The translations under genes were made by a program, and so were the position numbers. From CAWFPR01 sp963817635 (GTDB lineage Bacteria; Acidobacteriota; Vicinamibacteria; Vicinamibacterales; 2-12-FULL-66-21): DNA of 64,000 nt. Position 1 is the stretch's first letter. Each line of letters opens with the position of its first letter. Below the pieces are notes generated by a model. That model did no database searches. It was not told the DNA's origin and saw only the letters and a list, made by a program, of their open reading frames with translations. Of the stretch, positions 51,644-61,201 are shown piece by piece. The DNA is taken from NCBI GenBank assembly GCA_963817635.1, contig CAWFPR010000028.1, positions 310,001-374,000 of the forward strand. The letters are read 5' to 3'.

Positions 51644-54236
51644 CTACCCGTCGGCGCGCAGGGTTCGCGCCGGATCGACGCGCGCCGCGCGCCGCGCCGG
51701 GTACAACGCGGCCAGTGCCGTGGCGGCAATCACAATCGAGATGCCCACGGCGAACGAGACGGCATCGACGAGGGTCACCGCCTCGAGGCGGATGACCGAA
51801 CGCAGCGCCAGCATGGCGGCGAGCGCGATGGCGAGGCCGATGACGATGCCGACCGCCGCCAGGCGCCCCGACTGGCGCATCACAAGGTGCACGACGGCGC
51901 GGGCGCTCGCCCCGAGCGCCATGCGGATGCCGATCTCCCGCGTGCGCTGGCTGAGCATGCAGACGAGCACACCGTACAGCCCCGACACGCTGAGCGCCAG
52001 CGCGATGGCACCCAGCACGGTACCGACCCACGACGCGGCCAGGAACGGGTAGTTCTGGAGGTCGCGCATCTCGTCGAGCGGCAGGGCTTCGAAGGCCTCC
52101 GGATCGGCGGCGGCGCGGGCCAGGATCGGCTGAAGCGCCTCTGGCCGGAGTTCGCCGCCTGTGCGGCCGCGAACGAGCACGGCGCTCGCATGCGCACCGG
52201 CCGCGGTGGTGGGCAGGTACACGTGACGCGGATCCTTGCCGTCCGCGATGAAACCGCTGATCACATCCCTGACGACGCCAACGACGATGACCTCGGAGTA
52301 GCCGGGCAGATCGTCGACCGGCCCCCGGTCTGACCGTTCGATACGGATGGTCCTGCCGACGGGATCCGCACCGGGCCAGAACGCCTGCGCCGTGGCCGCG
52401 CTGACGATAGCGGCCCTGGCGTCGGCCCGCGCCTCGTCGGGGCTGAAGGCACGTCCCTGCGCAATCGGGATCCGCAGGAGCGAGAAGTATTCCGGAGAGA
52501 CGAAGGTGTACCGCGTGGGCACCGGCGGTACGCCCTGTGGGCCCGCCGCGATCGACCGCGACCGGATGAACAGGGGATTGCCGCCGGTCGCGGCGACGTC
52601 GCTGATGCCCGGATCGTCAGCCAGCGCCTCGGCGAGCCCTCGAATCAGTTCGGTCCGCTGGCCGCGCACGTTGATCGACACGACGCCGTGCGACTCGTAG
52701 CCCAGGTCTTGCGAGGCGAGCGCGGCGCCGTTGCGCGCCAGCGTGAGCGCGAGGATGACGAGGACCAGCGAGACGGTCACCTGCGCAACGACCAGCCCGT
52801 TCCGGAAGCGGGAACTGCGTCGCGCGTCGCCGCCCTGGCCGCGCAGCGCGTCGGTGAGGGCCGCCTTCGACGCCTGGAGCGCCGGCACGAGCGCGAACAT
52901 GAGTGTCGTGAGCGCCGCTACCGCAAAGGCAAAGGCGTACACGCGGTGATCCAGTCCGATCGGCCCGATGCGGAGCATGGCGCCGACTGACGGGGGAAGC
53001 GTGCGGAAGAACAGCGCAATCGCGGCGCGAAGCGCCCATGAGGCGAACACGAGTCCAAGCGCGCCGGACACGAAAGCGATCAGCAGCCCTTCGGTGAGGA
53101 GCTGCCGGACGACGCGGCCCCGGCTCGCGCCGAGCGAGAGCCGGACCGCGATCTCGCGGTGACGCCCGACGGCTCGGGCGAGCATCACGTTCGAGACATT
53201 CGCGCAGGCGGTGAACAGGACGAGCCCGAACGCGGCGAAGACCGGCGCCAGCAGCGCCGCCGTCTGCAGCGTGAGGGGCTGCGGCGAGTCCTGCCGCCGC
53301 ACCTCCGCGGACACATGATCTTCGCCGGGCAGTATCGCGGCTACGAACGGGTGCAGCGCCGCCTCCGCCTGCGCCACGGACAACCCGTCGCGCAACCGGC
53401 CGGTGATCTGCACCGCCGGCGGCTGCTCCGCGCCGGTGAGGTCCGGCTGCGCGATTGCGGCGTACGTGGTGAACGGCAGCCACAGGTCGCGCGGCATGTC
53501 GGCCAGTCCGGCGAATTCCGAGCCGACCACGCCGACAACGACGAAGGCGTGGCCGCTGACGTCCACCCGGCGGCCCGAGCACACCGGGATCCCGCTGGAA
53601 GAGGCGCGCCCAGCCCTGGTCGCTGAGCACCGCTGCCTGGGCTCCGTCGTCCATCGGACCGAGACCGCGGCCGAGCGCGACGACCGGCGCGAGCATCTCG
53701 AAGTAGTTGTCCGACACGAGCGCGACGGCCAGGGGCCTCCCGCTCGACGACACGATGCGCGAGCTTTCGGCGACGACCGCGGCGAAGACATCGTGCCGCT
53801 GGCGGAGATCCAGGAAGTCGCGCCAGCGGAAGCTGGAACCGCCCGCGTCCGCCGAGTGCCAGACGAGCTGTTGCAGCGTCGAGGGATCCCGCACCGCGAA
53901 GGGGCGCAGGACGTACGCGTCCACCACGGTGAAGGCGACGGTGATGAGGCTGATGCCGATAGCGAGGGTGAGCACGGCGGTGGCCAGGAACGCCCGGCTC
54001 CGCGTGAGGGTCCGCGCGGCATAGCGGAGGTCCTGGATGAACTGCTCGAGCCACGTCCAGCGGCTCTCCTCGTAGAAGCGTTCGCGCGCGCGTGTGACGC
54101 TGCCGAAGGCACGCACCGCCGCATCGCGGGCGTCAGCCGCACTGACGCCGTCGGCGATCAGGCGATCGGTCTCGAGCGCGATATGCGCCTGGATCTCCTC
54201 GGAGAAGTCGTCGGAGCTGCGGCGCCGGCCGAACAT
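51644..54236 (-). CDS. ADOP-type ABC transporter permease (frame broken once)
   Basis: This permease of about 864 codons starts at MFGRRRSSDDFSEEIQAHIALETD (prefix domain). It continues with TM1 FLATAVLTLAIGISLITVAFT, a MacB core, an FtsX bundle (GLVLFTACANVSNVMLARAVGR), a second core and the end RVDPARTLRADG. A correction near 53583 joins QRDPGVLG to RRVDVSGHAFVVVGVVG. The start overlaps the PadR stop by TGATG, so the PadR-ADOP pair is one operon. The substrate is unknown and no ATPase is present. Confidence 0.9.
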
Positions 54237-54589
54237 CAGCCCTGCTCCGGCTCGGGCCCGAGCACGCGCGCCATCGCGGCGGCGAGGCGGCGCCACTTCG
54301 TGGACTCGCGCACCAGCTGCGCGCGGCCGGTCTTCGTGAGCGTGTAGAACCGGGCCTTCCGGTTGTTGGCCGAGGTGCCCCACTTCGCGGCGATCCAGCG
54401 CTTCGCCTCGAGCCGCTGGAGCGCGGGGTAGAGCGCACCGTGGTCCACGAGCAGCTCGTCGTCCGAGGTCTGCTGGATCGCGCGCGCCACGCCCTGTCCG
54501 TGCTGCGGACCGAAGATCAGCGTCCGCAGAATCAGCACTTCGAGGGTGCCCTGCATCAGCGGCAGGCGGCCGGGGCTTCGGGTTGACAT
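54236..54589 (-). CDS. PadR family transcriptional regulator
   Basis: This 117-residue regulator has MQGTLEVLILRTLIFGPQHGQGVARAI, DHGALYPALQRLEAKRWI and NNRKARFYTLTKTGRAQL. It is the usual partner of the downstream ADOP permease. Its ATG lies inside a 42-bp near-perfect palindrome (54584-54625), so it should repress itself and the permease by steric block. A start further in (MQGTLEV) would shorten it by 11 residues and put the operator wholly upstream. Confidence 0.92.
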   Translation of the reverse strand: MSTRSPGRLPLMQGTLEVLILRTLIFGPQHGQGVARAIQQTSDDELLVDHGALYPALQRLEAKRWIAAKWGTSANNRKARFYTLTKTGRAQLVRESTKWRRLAAAMARVLGPEPEQG

Positions 54590-54625
54590 CTGACCCGAGC
54601 GTACGATCGTTCGGGTCAGGTGTCA
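54584..54625. promoter_or_regulatory. long palindromic operator over padR start
   Basis: TGACATCTGACCCGA and TCGGGTCAGGTGTCA (15-bp arms, one mismatch) flank a 12-bp centre that itself contains CGTACG/CGATCG-type symmetry. It covers the padR start codon and the last bases of the methyltransferase gene. It is the strongest operator candidate in the window. Confidence 0.8.
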
Positions 54626-55336
54626 ACCCGAGGCGGCCGCGGAGCCCGGAGAGGCCCCGGCCGGGGTCGCGCGCGGGAGCGGCGCGCCCAGGAGCAGCCG
54701 GTTCTTCGGAGTAATCGCGCCGGGGATCGTCTGCGTCCTGACGCGATAGCCCTGCGCCTCGACGCGCGTCGCGCGCATGACGTCGATCGCCAGCGCGCGA
54801 TCGAGCCAGCCGGCCAGCGGACCCGCGTCGCAGGTCTCGACATCGTGGCAGCACGGCAGCACGGCGACGCGCGCACGCGCGGCGCACGCCCGCGCGAGCA
54901 CCGTATCGGTCAGGGCGCCGCAGCCGTGAACCGATACGACGATGTCGGCGGGCGACAGCGGGAAGGTCTCGAGCGCGCTCTCGATGAACTCCACGCGGCC
55001 GGCGAGCCGCGGCCACGAGGCGACCAGCGCCGCATGCAGCGCGCCGCACGAGGGAGGCAGCGCCGTGTCGACGACGACCGCAGCCGGCGAGGAGTCGTCG
55101 AGCACCAGCATGATCAGCGCGACGAGTCCGTGTCCGCCGCCCAGATCGACCACCCGTCCGCCGCGAAACAGGCGCCTCGCCCGCCGCGCCACCTCCCAGG
55201 CTTCGAACAGCTCCTTGCGCGGCAGGCACCCCGCCGTACAGACCGCGCGGCCAATCCGATCGAACAGCGAGTCGCTGGCGAAGCGCTCGAGGTCGCATGT
55301 GGTGAGGCGCTGCTTCGACCCGCGCGAGAAATTCAT
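54623..55336 (-). CDS. class I SAM-dependent methyltransferase (Methyltransf_32-like)
   Basis: This protein has 237 residues from ATG 55336 (MNFSRGSKQRLTTCDLERF). SAM-binding motif I is GGRVVDLGGGHGLVALIML, followed by AAVVVDTALPPS and a motif IV-like VVSVHGCGALTDTVLARACAARARVAVLPCCHD. The HGCGALTD and PCCHD motifs are those of PF13679-type enzymes. The end is LGAPLPRATPAG. Acceptor unknown. It is divergent from the DUF2239 gene across an inverted repeat, and upstream of PadR on the same strand. Confidence 0.8.
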   Translation of the reverse strand: MNFSRGSKQRLTTCDLERFASDSLFDRIGRAVCTAGCLPRKELFEAWEVARRARRLFRGGRVVDLGGGHGLVALIMLVLDDSSPAAVVVDTALPPSCGALHAALVASWPRLAGRVEFIESALETFPLSPADIVVSVHGCGALTDTVLARACAARARVAVLPCCHDVETCDAGPLAGWLDRALAIDVMRATRVEAQGYRVRTQTIPGAITPKNRLLLGAPLPRATPAGASPGSAAASG

Positions 55337-55343
55337 ATTTGAC

Positions 55344-55389
55344 CCGGACAATATTGACAGCGTAGTTTTAACCCGGGTAATATGTCCGG
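55344..55389. promoter_or_regulatory. inverted repeat in divergent promoter
   Basis: CCGGACAATATT (55344-55355) and AATATGTCCGG (55379-55389) are near-complementary arms around a 23-bp centre with ACCCGGGT. The right arm covers the ATG at 55382. Both genes start within or next to it, so a common regulator could control both. Confidence 0.5.
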
Positions 55390-55996
55390 CATGACTGAGC
55401 CGACAGAGCCCGGAACAATTCCCTGTACTGCCTTTTCTGGAAGCACTTGCGTCGGATCCGGGGATCTGAAGGATGTCGGCCTTCTGGTCAAGTCCCACCT
55501 GGACCGCGACCCGAGCACGTCAGTTCTGATTTTCAACGATCTCACGGGTGGCCTCGTGGACGTGGATTTCAGGGGTGCCGCCGAAGAGGTGGCCCGCTGG
55601 ATTGACGCGGTGTACCGGCCCGTGGTGCCTCCGCGTGGTCCGGGACGGCCGAAACTCGGCGTGGTCGCCCGCGAAGTCACGCTGCTGCCCAGGCACTGGG
55701 AGTGGCTCGCGACGCAGCCCGGCGGTGCGTCGGTCGCGCTGCGGCGGCTCGTCGAGGAGGCGAAACGCGCGAACAGCGGCAAGGATCGGGTCCGGGGATC
55801 GCAGTCGGCCGCCTACAAGTTCATGTCGGCCATGGGCGGCGACGAGCCTGGATTCGAAGAAGCCACGCGCGCGCTGTTCGCCGGGCACATGGACCGCTTC
55901 AACGAGCTGGTGGCCCCCTGGCCCGAAGACGTCGGGAATCACGCGCGCCGGCTGGCGACCGGCGCCTTCCGGCCGGAGTCCGACCCGCCCCGCTGA
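55382..55996 (+). CDS. DUF2239 family protein
   Basis: This protein has 204 residues; ATG 55391 is an alternative start. The family pattern is CTAFSGSTCVGSGDLKDVGLLVKSHLDRDPSTSVLIFNDLTG, VDVDFRG, then the proline-rich hinge RGPGRPKLGVVAREVTLLPRHWEWLATQPGGASVALRRLVEEAKRAN and an RFNELVAPWPEDV end. The central part resembles a ribbon-helix-helix-like DNA-binding segment, but no function is established. Gene intact. Confidence 0.9.
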   Translation: MSGMTEPTEPGTIPCTAFSGSTCVGSGDLKDVGLLVKSHLDRDPSTSVLIFNDLTGGLVDVDFRGAAEEVARWIDAVYRPVVPPRGPGRPKLGVVAREVTLLPRHWEWLATQPGGASVALRRLVEEAKRANSGKDRVRGSQSAAYKFMSAMGGDEPGFEEATRALFAGHMDRFNELVAPWPEDVGNHARRLATGAFRPESDPPR

Positions 55997-56038
55997 AAGA
56001 GCCGCGCGGCGGCGGACACACGTTACCATGGAGCCATC

Positions 56039-57214
56039 ATGCCGACCTTTGGCCGCGAGTTCCTCGCGGAATTTCCACTCGACCCGTCCGTCACGTATCT
56101 GAATCATGGCACCGTCGGCGTGACGCCGCGCCGGGTGCTCGCGGCCCAGCAGGCGATCCGCGACGACATCGAGCGGCAACCGAGCCGCTTCCTGCTGCGC
56201 GAACTCACGAAAGTGGCGGTGGGACAGCCGACCGACGACAAGCCGCGCATGCGGCAGGCAGCCGACGTCGTCGCGTCGTTTCTTGGAGCGCGCGGCGACG
56301 ACCTCGTCTTCGTCGATAACGCCACGACGGGGGCCAACGCCGTGCTGCGGTCGTTTCCCTTCGAGCCGGGCGACGAGGTCCTCGTCACCGATCACGGGTA
56401 TGGCGGGGTCACGAACGCCGCGATGTACGCGGCGCGCCAGCGCGGCGCGACTGTCCGCGCCGCGGCTGTGCCATATCCCGTGCGTTCGGCGGACGAGATC
56501 ACCGAGGCCTGCGTCGCCGCGATCGGGCCGAAGACCCGCCTCGCCGTGATCGATCACATCGCGGCGCACAGCGCGCTCACCTTTCCGATCGCGGATCTCG
56601 TCAGGCGCTTTCACGAGCGGGGTGTGGCGGTGCTCGTCGACGGCGCGCACGCGCCGGGCGCCATCGCGCTCGACATTCCGGCGATTGGCGCGGACTGGTA
56701 TGTGGGCAACCTGCACAAGTGGATGTGGGTGCCGCGCAGCAGCGGCATTCTGTGGGCGGCGCCGGAGCATCGGGCCGGCCTGCGTCCGGCGGTCATTTCC
56801 TGGGGACTCGACCAGGGCTTCACGACGGAGTTCGACCTGCCGGGCACGCGCGACCCTTCGCCGCATCTGTCCGCGCCGGCCGCCATCGCGTTCATGACGG
56901 AGCTGGGCGTCGAGGCCGTGCAGCGCTACAACCACACGCTCGCCTGGGAAGGCGCGCATCACCTGGCCCGGCGCTGGGGCACGCAGTTCGCCGCACCAGA
57001 ATCGATGGTCGGCACGCTCGCGACGATCGAACTGCCGGCGGCGGCCGGACGCACGGTCGAAGACGCGGCGGCGCTGCGCGATCGCCTGCTCTTCGACGAT
57101 CGGATCGAGGTGCAGATGCACGAACTGCACGGCCGCGTGCACGCGCGCATCTCGGCGCAGATCTACAACGACATGGAGGACATCGACCGCCTGGCCGACG
57201 CCGTGCTGAAGTAG
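56039..57214 (+). CDS. class V aminotransferase (isopenicillin-N epimerase-like)
   Basis: This 391-residue PLP enzyme of the NifS/CsdA fold has YLNHGTVGVTPRRVL at the start, VFVDNATTGANAVLRSF, the PLP-binding Asp in VLVDGAHAPGAIALDI, and Schiff-base Lys in WYVGNLHKWMWVPR followed by SSGILW. This is the isopenicillin-N epimerase/hercynylcysteine lyase-like group, which act on amino-acid alpha or C-S bonds. No pathway genes are adjacent, so the substrate is open. It begins 42 bases after DUF2239 on the same strand and is intact. Confidence 0.9.
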   Translation: MPTFGREFLAEFPLDPSVTYLNHGTVGVTPRRVLAAQQAIRDDIERQPSRFLLRELTKVAVGQPTDDKPRMRQAADVVASFLGARGDDLVFVDNATTGANAVLRSFPFEPGDEVLVTDHGYGGVTNAAMYAARQRGATVRAAAVPYPVRSADEITEACVAAIGPKTRLAVIDHIAAHSALTFPIADLVRRFHERGVAVLVDGAHAPGAIALDIPAIGADWYVGNLHKWMWVPRSSGILWAAPEHRAGLRPAVISWGLDQGFTTEFDLPGTRDPSPHLSAPAAIAFMTELGVEAVQRYNHTLAWEGAHHLARRWGTQFAAPESMVGTLATIELPAAAGRTVEDAAALRDRLLFDDRIEVQMHELHGRVHARISAQIYNDMEDIDRLADAVLK

Positions 57215-57285
57215 CGGCACGCCCGTCGCGTCGGGACGCGGCGCGTGAGCCTCGATCCCCGCGGACGCGGGTGGGGGGCTGTGGC

Positions 57286-59526
57286 TCAGTTGACGATCAG
57301 GCCGCTGCCAAACCGGACGCGCGGGTCACCCAGCGGTGTATTCAGCGACAGCGCGCGCAGGAGCTGCCGCACTCCTCGGTGATCGTCGACGCGGAACTTC
57401 GCGCGCGTCGGCCGTCCGCCGACCGCGATGGTCACCGTCGAGGGCGGAAGGGCGCGGAAGAGATCCTCGTCGGTCCAGTCATCGCCGATCGCCACGACCG
57501 TGGTACCGGCGGCCGCGTCGGCGCACACGCGCTGGCCAACGAGCGCCTTGCTGACGCCGCGCAGCCGGACCTCGATGACCTTGTGGCCCTCGAGCACCTC
57601 GAGCGGCTGGTTGCTGAGCGTATCGCCGAGCAGCATCCGGAGTTCGTGCGCCTGGCGCACCCCGAAATCGCGATCGGCGCCGCGATAGTGCCACGCGATC
57701 GACGCGCTTTTCGTTTCGATCTGCGAACCGGGCGTGCTCGCCGTGAACTGCTCGAGGATCGGGGCGACGCGCGCCATCCAGTCGGGCGGAACGCTGGCCG
57801 CTGCCTCCCACTCCGCGCCCAGCGCGGGCCGATACCAGAAGCCGTGCTCTGCCCAGATGGCGACTGGCAGGTGGCCCAGCCAGGTCTCGAGTGTTTCGCG
57901 CCGCCGCCCGCTGACGATTTCCAGCCGCACACCGGGCAACCGCGCCAGCGATCCGAGCAGGGCCAGCAGCTCGTCGTCCGGGCCGGCCAGTTCGGGAGAG
58001 CGTGTGAACGGTACAAGCGTGCCGTCGTAGTCGAGCAGGAGGCGCAGTGACGTATGTCGCTGCGCCTCCAGCAGCACGGTAATCGGGCTGAGCTCCGGCG
58101 GCGAGAACACGCCGGCATCGGCTGGCGTGCGGGAAGTCGCGAGCAGGTCGACGAAGCCACGGGCCCACGCGTGCACGTCGTGTTCGATGACGCGGCGCCG
58201 CAGCACCCGCATGCGCCCCCGGCGCTCGCCGACGCTCATCGTCAGCGCCCGGTGGACCGCCTCGGCGACGCCATCCACGTCGTACGGATTGACGATGATC
58301 GCGCCATCGAGCTCGGCCGATGCGCCGGCGAACTCGCTCAACACGAGCACGCCGCTGTCGTCGACCCTCGAGGCGACGAACTCCTTCGCGACCAGATTCA
58401 TCCCGTCGCGCAGCGGCGTCACCAGCATGACGTCGGCCGCGCAGTAGAGCGCGACGAGCTGGCGCTCGGACACCGAGCGGTGCACGTAGTGAATCGGCGT
58501 GGATCTCAGCGTGCCGCGCGCGCCGTTGATCCGTCCGACGCGCTCTTCCACCTCGCGCTTGTGGCGCTGGTAGGAATCGACCTCGCCGCGCGAGGGCACT
58601 GCCACCTGGATGTAGCGCATGCTGTCGCAGAGTTCGGGCTGCCGCTCGAGCAGCCGTTCGATCGCCTGGAGCCGGCGCGGAATGCCCTTCGTGTAGTCGA
58701 GCCGATCGACCCCGAGCACGATCTGGCGCCCGCCGGCGTCGAAGCGAAGCGCGGCGGCCTCGGCGCGCACGTCCGGATCTTCCGCCAGCGCCGCAAACCG
58801 CGCCGCATCGATGCCCATCGGGAAGACACCGAGCTTCACATCGCGCTCGTCTATCCGCACCCGATCGATGTCCGACTCGACGCCGTCGATGTGCAGGAGC
58901 GAGGCGAGGAAGTGCCGCATGTACGAAAACGTGTGGAAGCCGACGAGATCCGCACCAAGCATCCCGCGGAGCAGTTCGCGCCGCCAGGGCAGGATGCGGA
59001 ACACTTCGGACGAGGGAAACGGAATATGGAGGAAGAAGCCGATGCGCGCGTCGGGCAGCCGTTCGCGCAACAGGGCTGGCACGAGCAGCAACTGGTAGTC
59101 GTGCACCCAGATGGTGTCGCCCGGCCGGTACTCGCGGGCGGCGGCATCGGCAAACGCGGCGTTCACCTGCCGGTAGGCAGACCATCCGGTGGTGTCGACA
59201 GGGACCCGGTCGATGAGGTAGTGGAACAGCGGCCAGAGGACGCGATTCGAAAAGCCGTGGTAGTAGCGCTCCACCTCGTCGCGCGACAGGTGCACCGGGA
59301 CGATCGCCTGCGCGGCGAGCAGCCGGTCCAGTTCGGCGCGCTGGTCGGTGGAAAACCGCGACACATCACCAGGCCAGCCGAGCCACACGCCGCCCGAGCC
59401 TTCGTGCCAGGGCCGCAGGCCGGTCGCCAGACCGCCGTTCGCAGGCACCAGGCGCAGACCCTCGTCGGTCACGCGGGCGGTCACCGGCAGACGGTTCGAC
59501 ACGATGAGGAGCCGGCTCGACGGCAT
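57286..59526 (-). CDS. otsA: bifunctional trehalose-6-phosphate synthase/phosphatase
   Basis: This 746-residue fusion uses start [15 protein letters not shown] (ATG 59526); ATG 59544 would add six residues. Residues ~1-470 are a GT20 synthase ([58 protein letters not shown]) making trehalose-6-phosphate from UDP-glucose and glucose-6-phosphate. Residues ~490-740 are an OtsB-type HAD phosphatase ([52 protein letters not shown]). The product trehalose protects against osmotic and desiccation stress. Gene intact, monocistronic. Confidence 0.95.
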   Translation of the reverse strand: MPSSRLLIVSNRLPVTARVTDEGLRLVPANGGLATGLRPWHEGSGGVWLGWPGDVSRFSTDQRAELDRLLAAQAIVPVHLSRDEVERYYHGFSNRVLWPLFHYLIDRVPVDTTGWSAYRQVNAAFADAAAREYRPGDTIWVHDYQLLLVPALLRERLPDARIGFFLHIPFPSSEVFRILPWRRELLRGMLGADLVGFHTFSYMRHFLASLLHIDGVESDIDRVRIDERDVKLGVFPMGIDAARFAALAEDPDVRAEAAALRFDAGGRQIVLGVDRLDYTKGIPRRLQAIERLLERQPELCDSMRYIQVAVPSRGEVDSYQRHKREVEERVGRINGARGTLRSTPIHYVHRSVSERQLVALYCAADVMLVTPLRDGMNLVAKEFVASRVDDSGVLVLSEFAGASAELDGAIIVNPYDVDGVAEAVHRALTMSVGERRGRMRVLRRRVIEHDVHAWARGFVDLLATSRTPADAGVFSPPELSPITVLLEAQRHTSLRLLLDYDGTLVPFTRSPELAGPDDELLALLGSLARLPGVRLEIVSGRRRETLETWLGHLPVAIWAEHGFWYRPALGAEWEAAASVPPDWMARVAPILEQFTASTPGSQIETKSASIAWHYRGADRDFGVRQAHELRMLLGDTLSNQPLEVLEGHKVIEVRLRGVSKALVGQRVCADAAAGTTVVAIGDDWTDEDLFRALPPSTVTIAVGGRPTRAKFRVDDHRGVRQLLRALSLNTPLGDPRVRFGSGLIVN

Positions 59527-59559
59527 GCCAGTATGGTATCGCATCGGAATGACGAACGG

Positions 59560-61065
59560 CTAGGCTGGGGCGAGCGGGTTCACCCACTCGATCACGGCCG
59601 CGTACCCGAGGCTCTCCGGATCGTGGCGCAGGTACTCCGACACGACCGCCAGCACGCGAAAGCCGCGCCTGATCTGGAACGACAGCGTCGGGTCGCGCAA
59701 CTCGCCCCGTTCCACGCGCGCCACGTACTCGACGGGGGACATCGCGCTCGCGGCCGTGTGATAGCCGCGCAGGCGGGCACCTGCGCGGATGCGCCGCAGC
59801 CCGAGGCCGACGACCAGTTCGCGGCGCGCTTCGTAGAGTCGGCCGCCGATGCCGTACCCCTGCCGCTGCGGATCGACCATCACCTCCGCAGCGTAGAGCG
59901 TGCGGCCCCGCTCGGGATCGTGATTCGTGAACATCCCGTGGTCGGTGAAGTCGCGCCAGTTCGTTCCAACGTCGTAGTCGTCCCAGAGGATGATCAGGCT
60001 GGCCGCCATCCCGACCACGACGCCGTCGATCGTGGCGACGAACTGCCCCTCCGGAAACACGGCGAGGTGCGACGCCAGCTGGACGACAGTCCACGGAGGC
60101 GACGTCGGATACACCCGCCTGGTCAGCGCGATGATGCCGTCGAAGTCCTCGGCGCGCGTCCGCCTGATCTCGGCCGCTTCGCTCACAGCTCGACCACCGT
60201 CGGGTGTGCCGACGCGCATCTGTGTCTCGCCGCTGTCGAGCAGCGGCAGGACGGTGCCGGATTCGCGCGTCTCGAGGATCGTCTCCAGGTTCAGTTCCGC
60301 CACGATCATCGTCTCCTGGTTGGGAATCCCCTCGGCGAGGATGCCGTCGCGCGCGAACGCGAAGTCGCTTGGCGTGAAGATGCCGGCCTGCCCGTAGTTC
60401 AGCGACACCGCGGGCACCATCGGCAGCGACCCGACCGTCGACGCGTGGATCACGTACATCTGGTTCTCGATGGCGCGCGCCTGCGCGCAGTACCGCACGC
60501 GGAGGAAACCCTGCCGATCGTCGGTGCAGCTGGGCACCGCCAGGATGTGGGCGCCGCAGCGCGCGGCCGCGCGGGCCAGTTCCGGAAACTCCACGTCGTA
60601 GCAGATCGCCACCGCCATCCGGCCGAACGCAGTCTCGAACACCGACAGTGCGCTGCCGGCCGTGATCCCCCAATCCCGCTCGAACCGCGTCATGTGCAGC
60701 TTCGGCTGCGTGCCATGCCTCCCGGCAGGGCCGACGATGTGACAGACGTTGTTCACCGCACCGGTCTCCGTCAGATGCGGGATGGTGCCGGCCACGATGT
60801 AGAGGTCGTGCTGTTGCGCCAGCTCCGACATCAGGCCGACGACGGTGTCCTCCTGCGTCGCGAGGCCGCGCACCTGCTCGGCCAGTGGGCGTTTCACGTC
60901 GCCCAGGGTCATGAGCTGCAGCGTGAAGTACTCGGGGAAGACCACCAGTCGCGAGCCGTAGTCCGCGGCCGTCTCGACCAGACCGATGACCTGATCTCGG
61001 AATTGATCGAACGAAGAAATGGGGCGGATGAAGTACTGCAGCGATGCGACCCGCAGACGCGGCAT
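59560..61065 (-). CDS. carbon-nitrogen hydrolase (nitrilase) fused to GNAT acetyltransferase
   Basis: This 501-residue protein starts at ATG 61065, nine bases after GGAGGG. The first ~270 residues are a nitrilase-superfamily amidase with the complete Glu-Lys-Cys triad: Glu in VVFPEYFTLQL, Lys in GTQPKLHMTRFE and Cys in VAICYDVEFPE. Residues ~305-500 form a GNAT domain (EIRRTRAEDFDGIIALTRRVYP, AAEVMVDPQRQGYGIGGRLYEARREL with the acetyl-CoA loop). Similar fusions exist (YhcX type), where the GNAT domain is usually N-terminal; here the order is reversed. It probably modifies and hydrolyses related amides. Substrate unknown. Confidence 0.9.
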   Translation of the reverse strand: MPRLRVASLQYFIRPISSFDQFRDQVIGLVETAADYGSRLVVFPEYFTLQLMTLGDVKRPLAEQVRGLATQEDTVVGLMSELAQQHDLYIVAGTIPHLTETGAVNNVCHIVGPAGRHGTQPKLHMTRFERDWGITAGSALSVFETAFGRMAVAICYDVEFPELARAAARCGAHILAVPSCTDDRQGFLRVRYCAQARAIENQMYVIHASTVGSLPMVPAVSLNYGQAGIFTPSDFAFARDGILAEGIPNQETMIVAELNLETILETRESGTVLPLLDSGETQMRVGTPDGGRAVSEAAEIRRTRAEDFDGIIALTRRVYPTSPPWTVVQLASHLAVFPEGQFVATIDGVVVGMAASLIILWDDYDVGTNWRDFTDHGMFTNHDPERGRTLYAAEVMVDPQRQGYGIGGRLYEARRELVVGLGLRRIRAGARLRGYHTAASAMSPVEYVARVERGELRDPTLSFQIRRGFRVLAVVSEYLRHDPESLGYAAVIEWVNPLAPA

Positions 61066-61201
61066 GTGTGGCGGCCCTCCTTCGACGCGACGCGGCCGGC
61101 CTGGCGCCGGCGGTGCGCGTTCCACATGGAGACTCCATCATCGGGAGCGGCAGGGTCAAGCGACATCCGCATCCGGACGTCGAGCTCAGGGGGCAGTCCC
61201 T

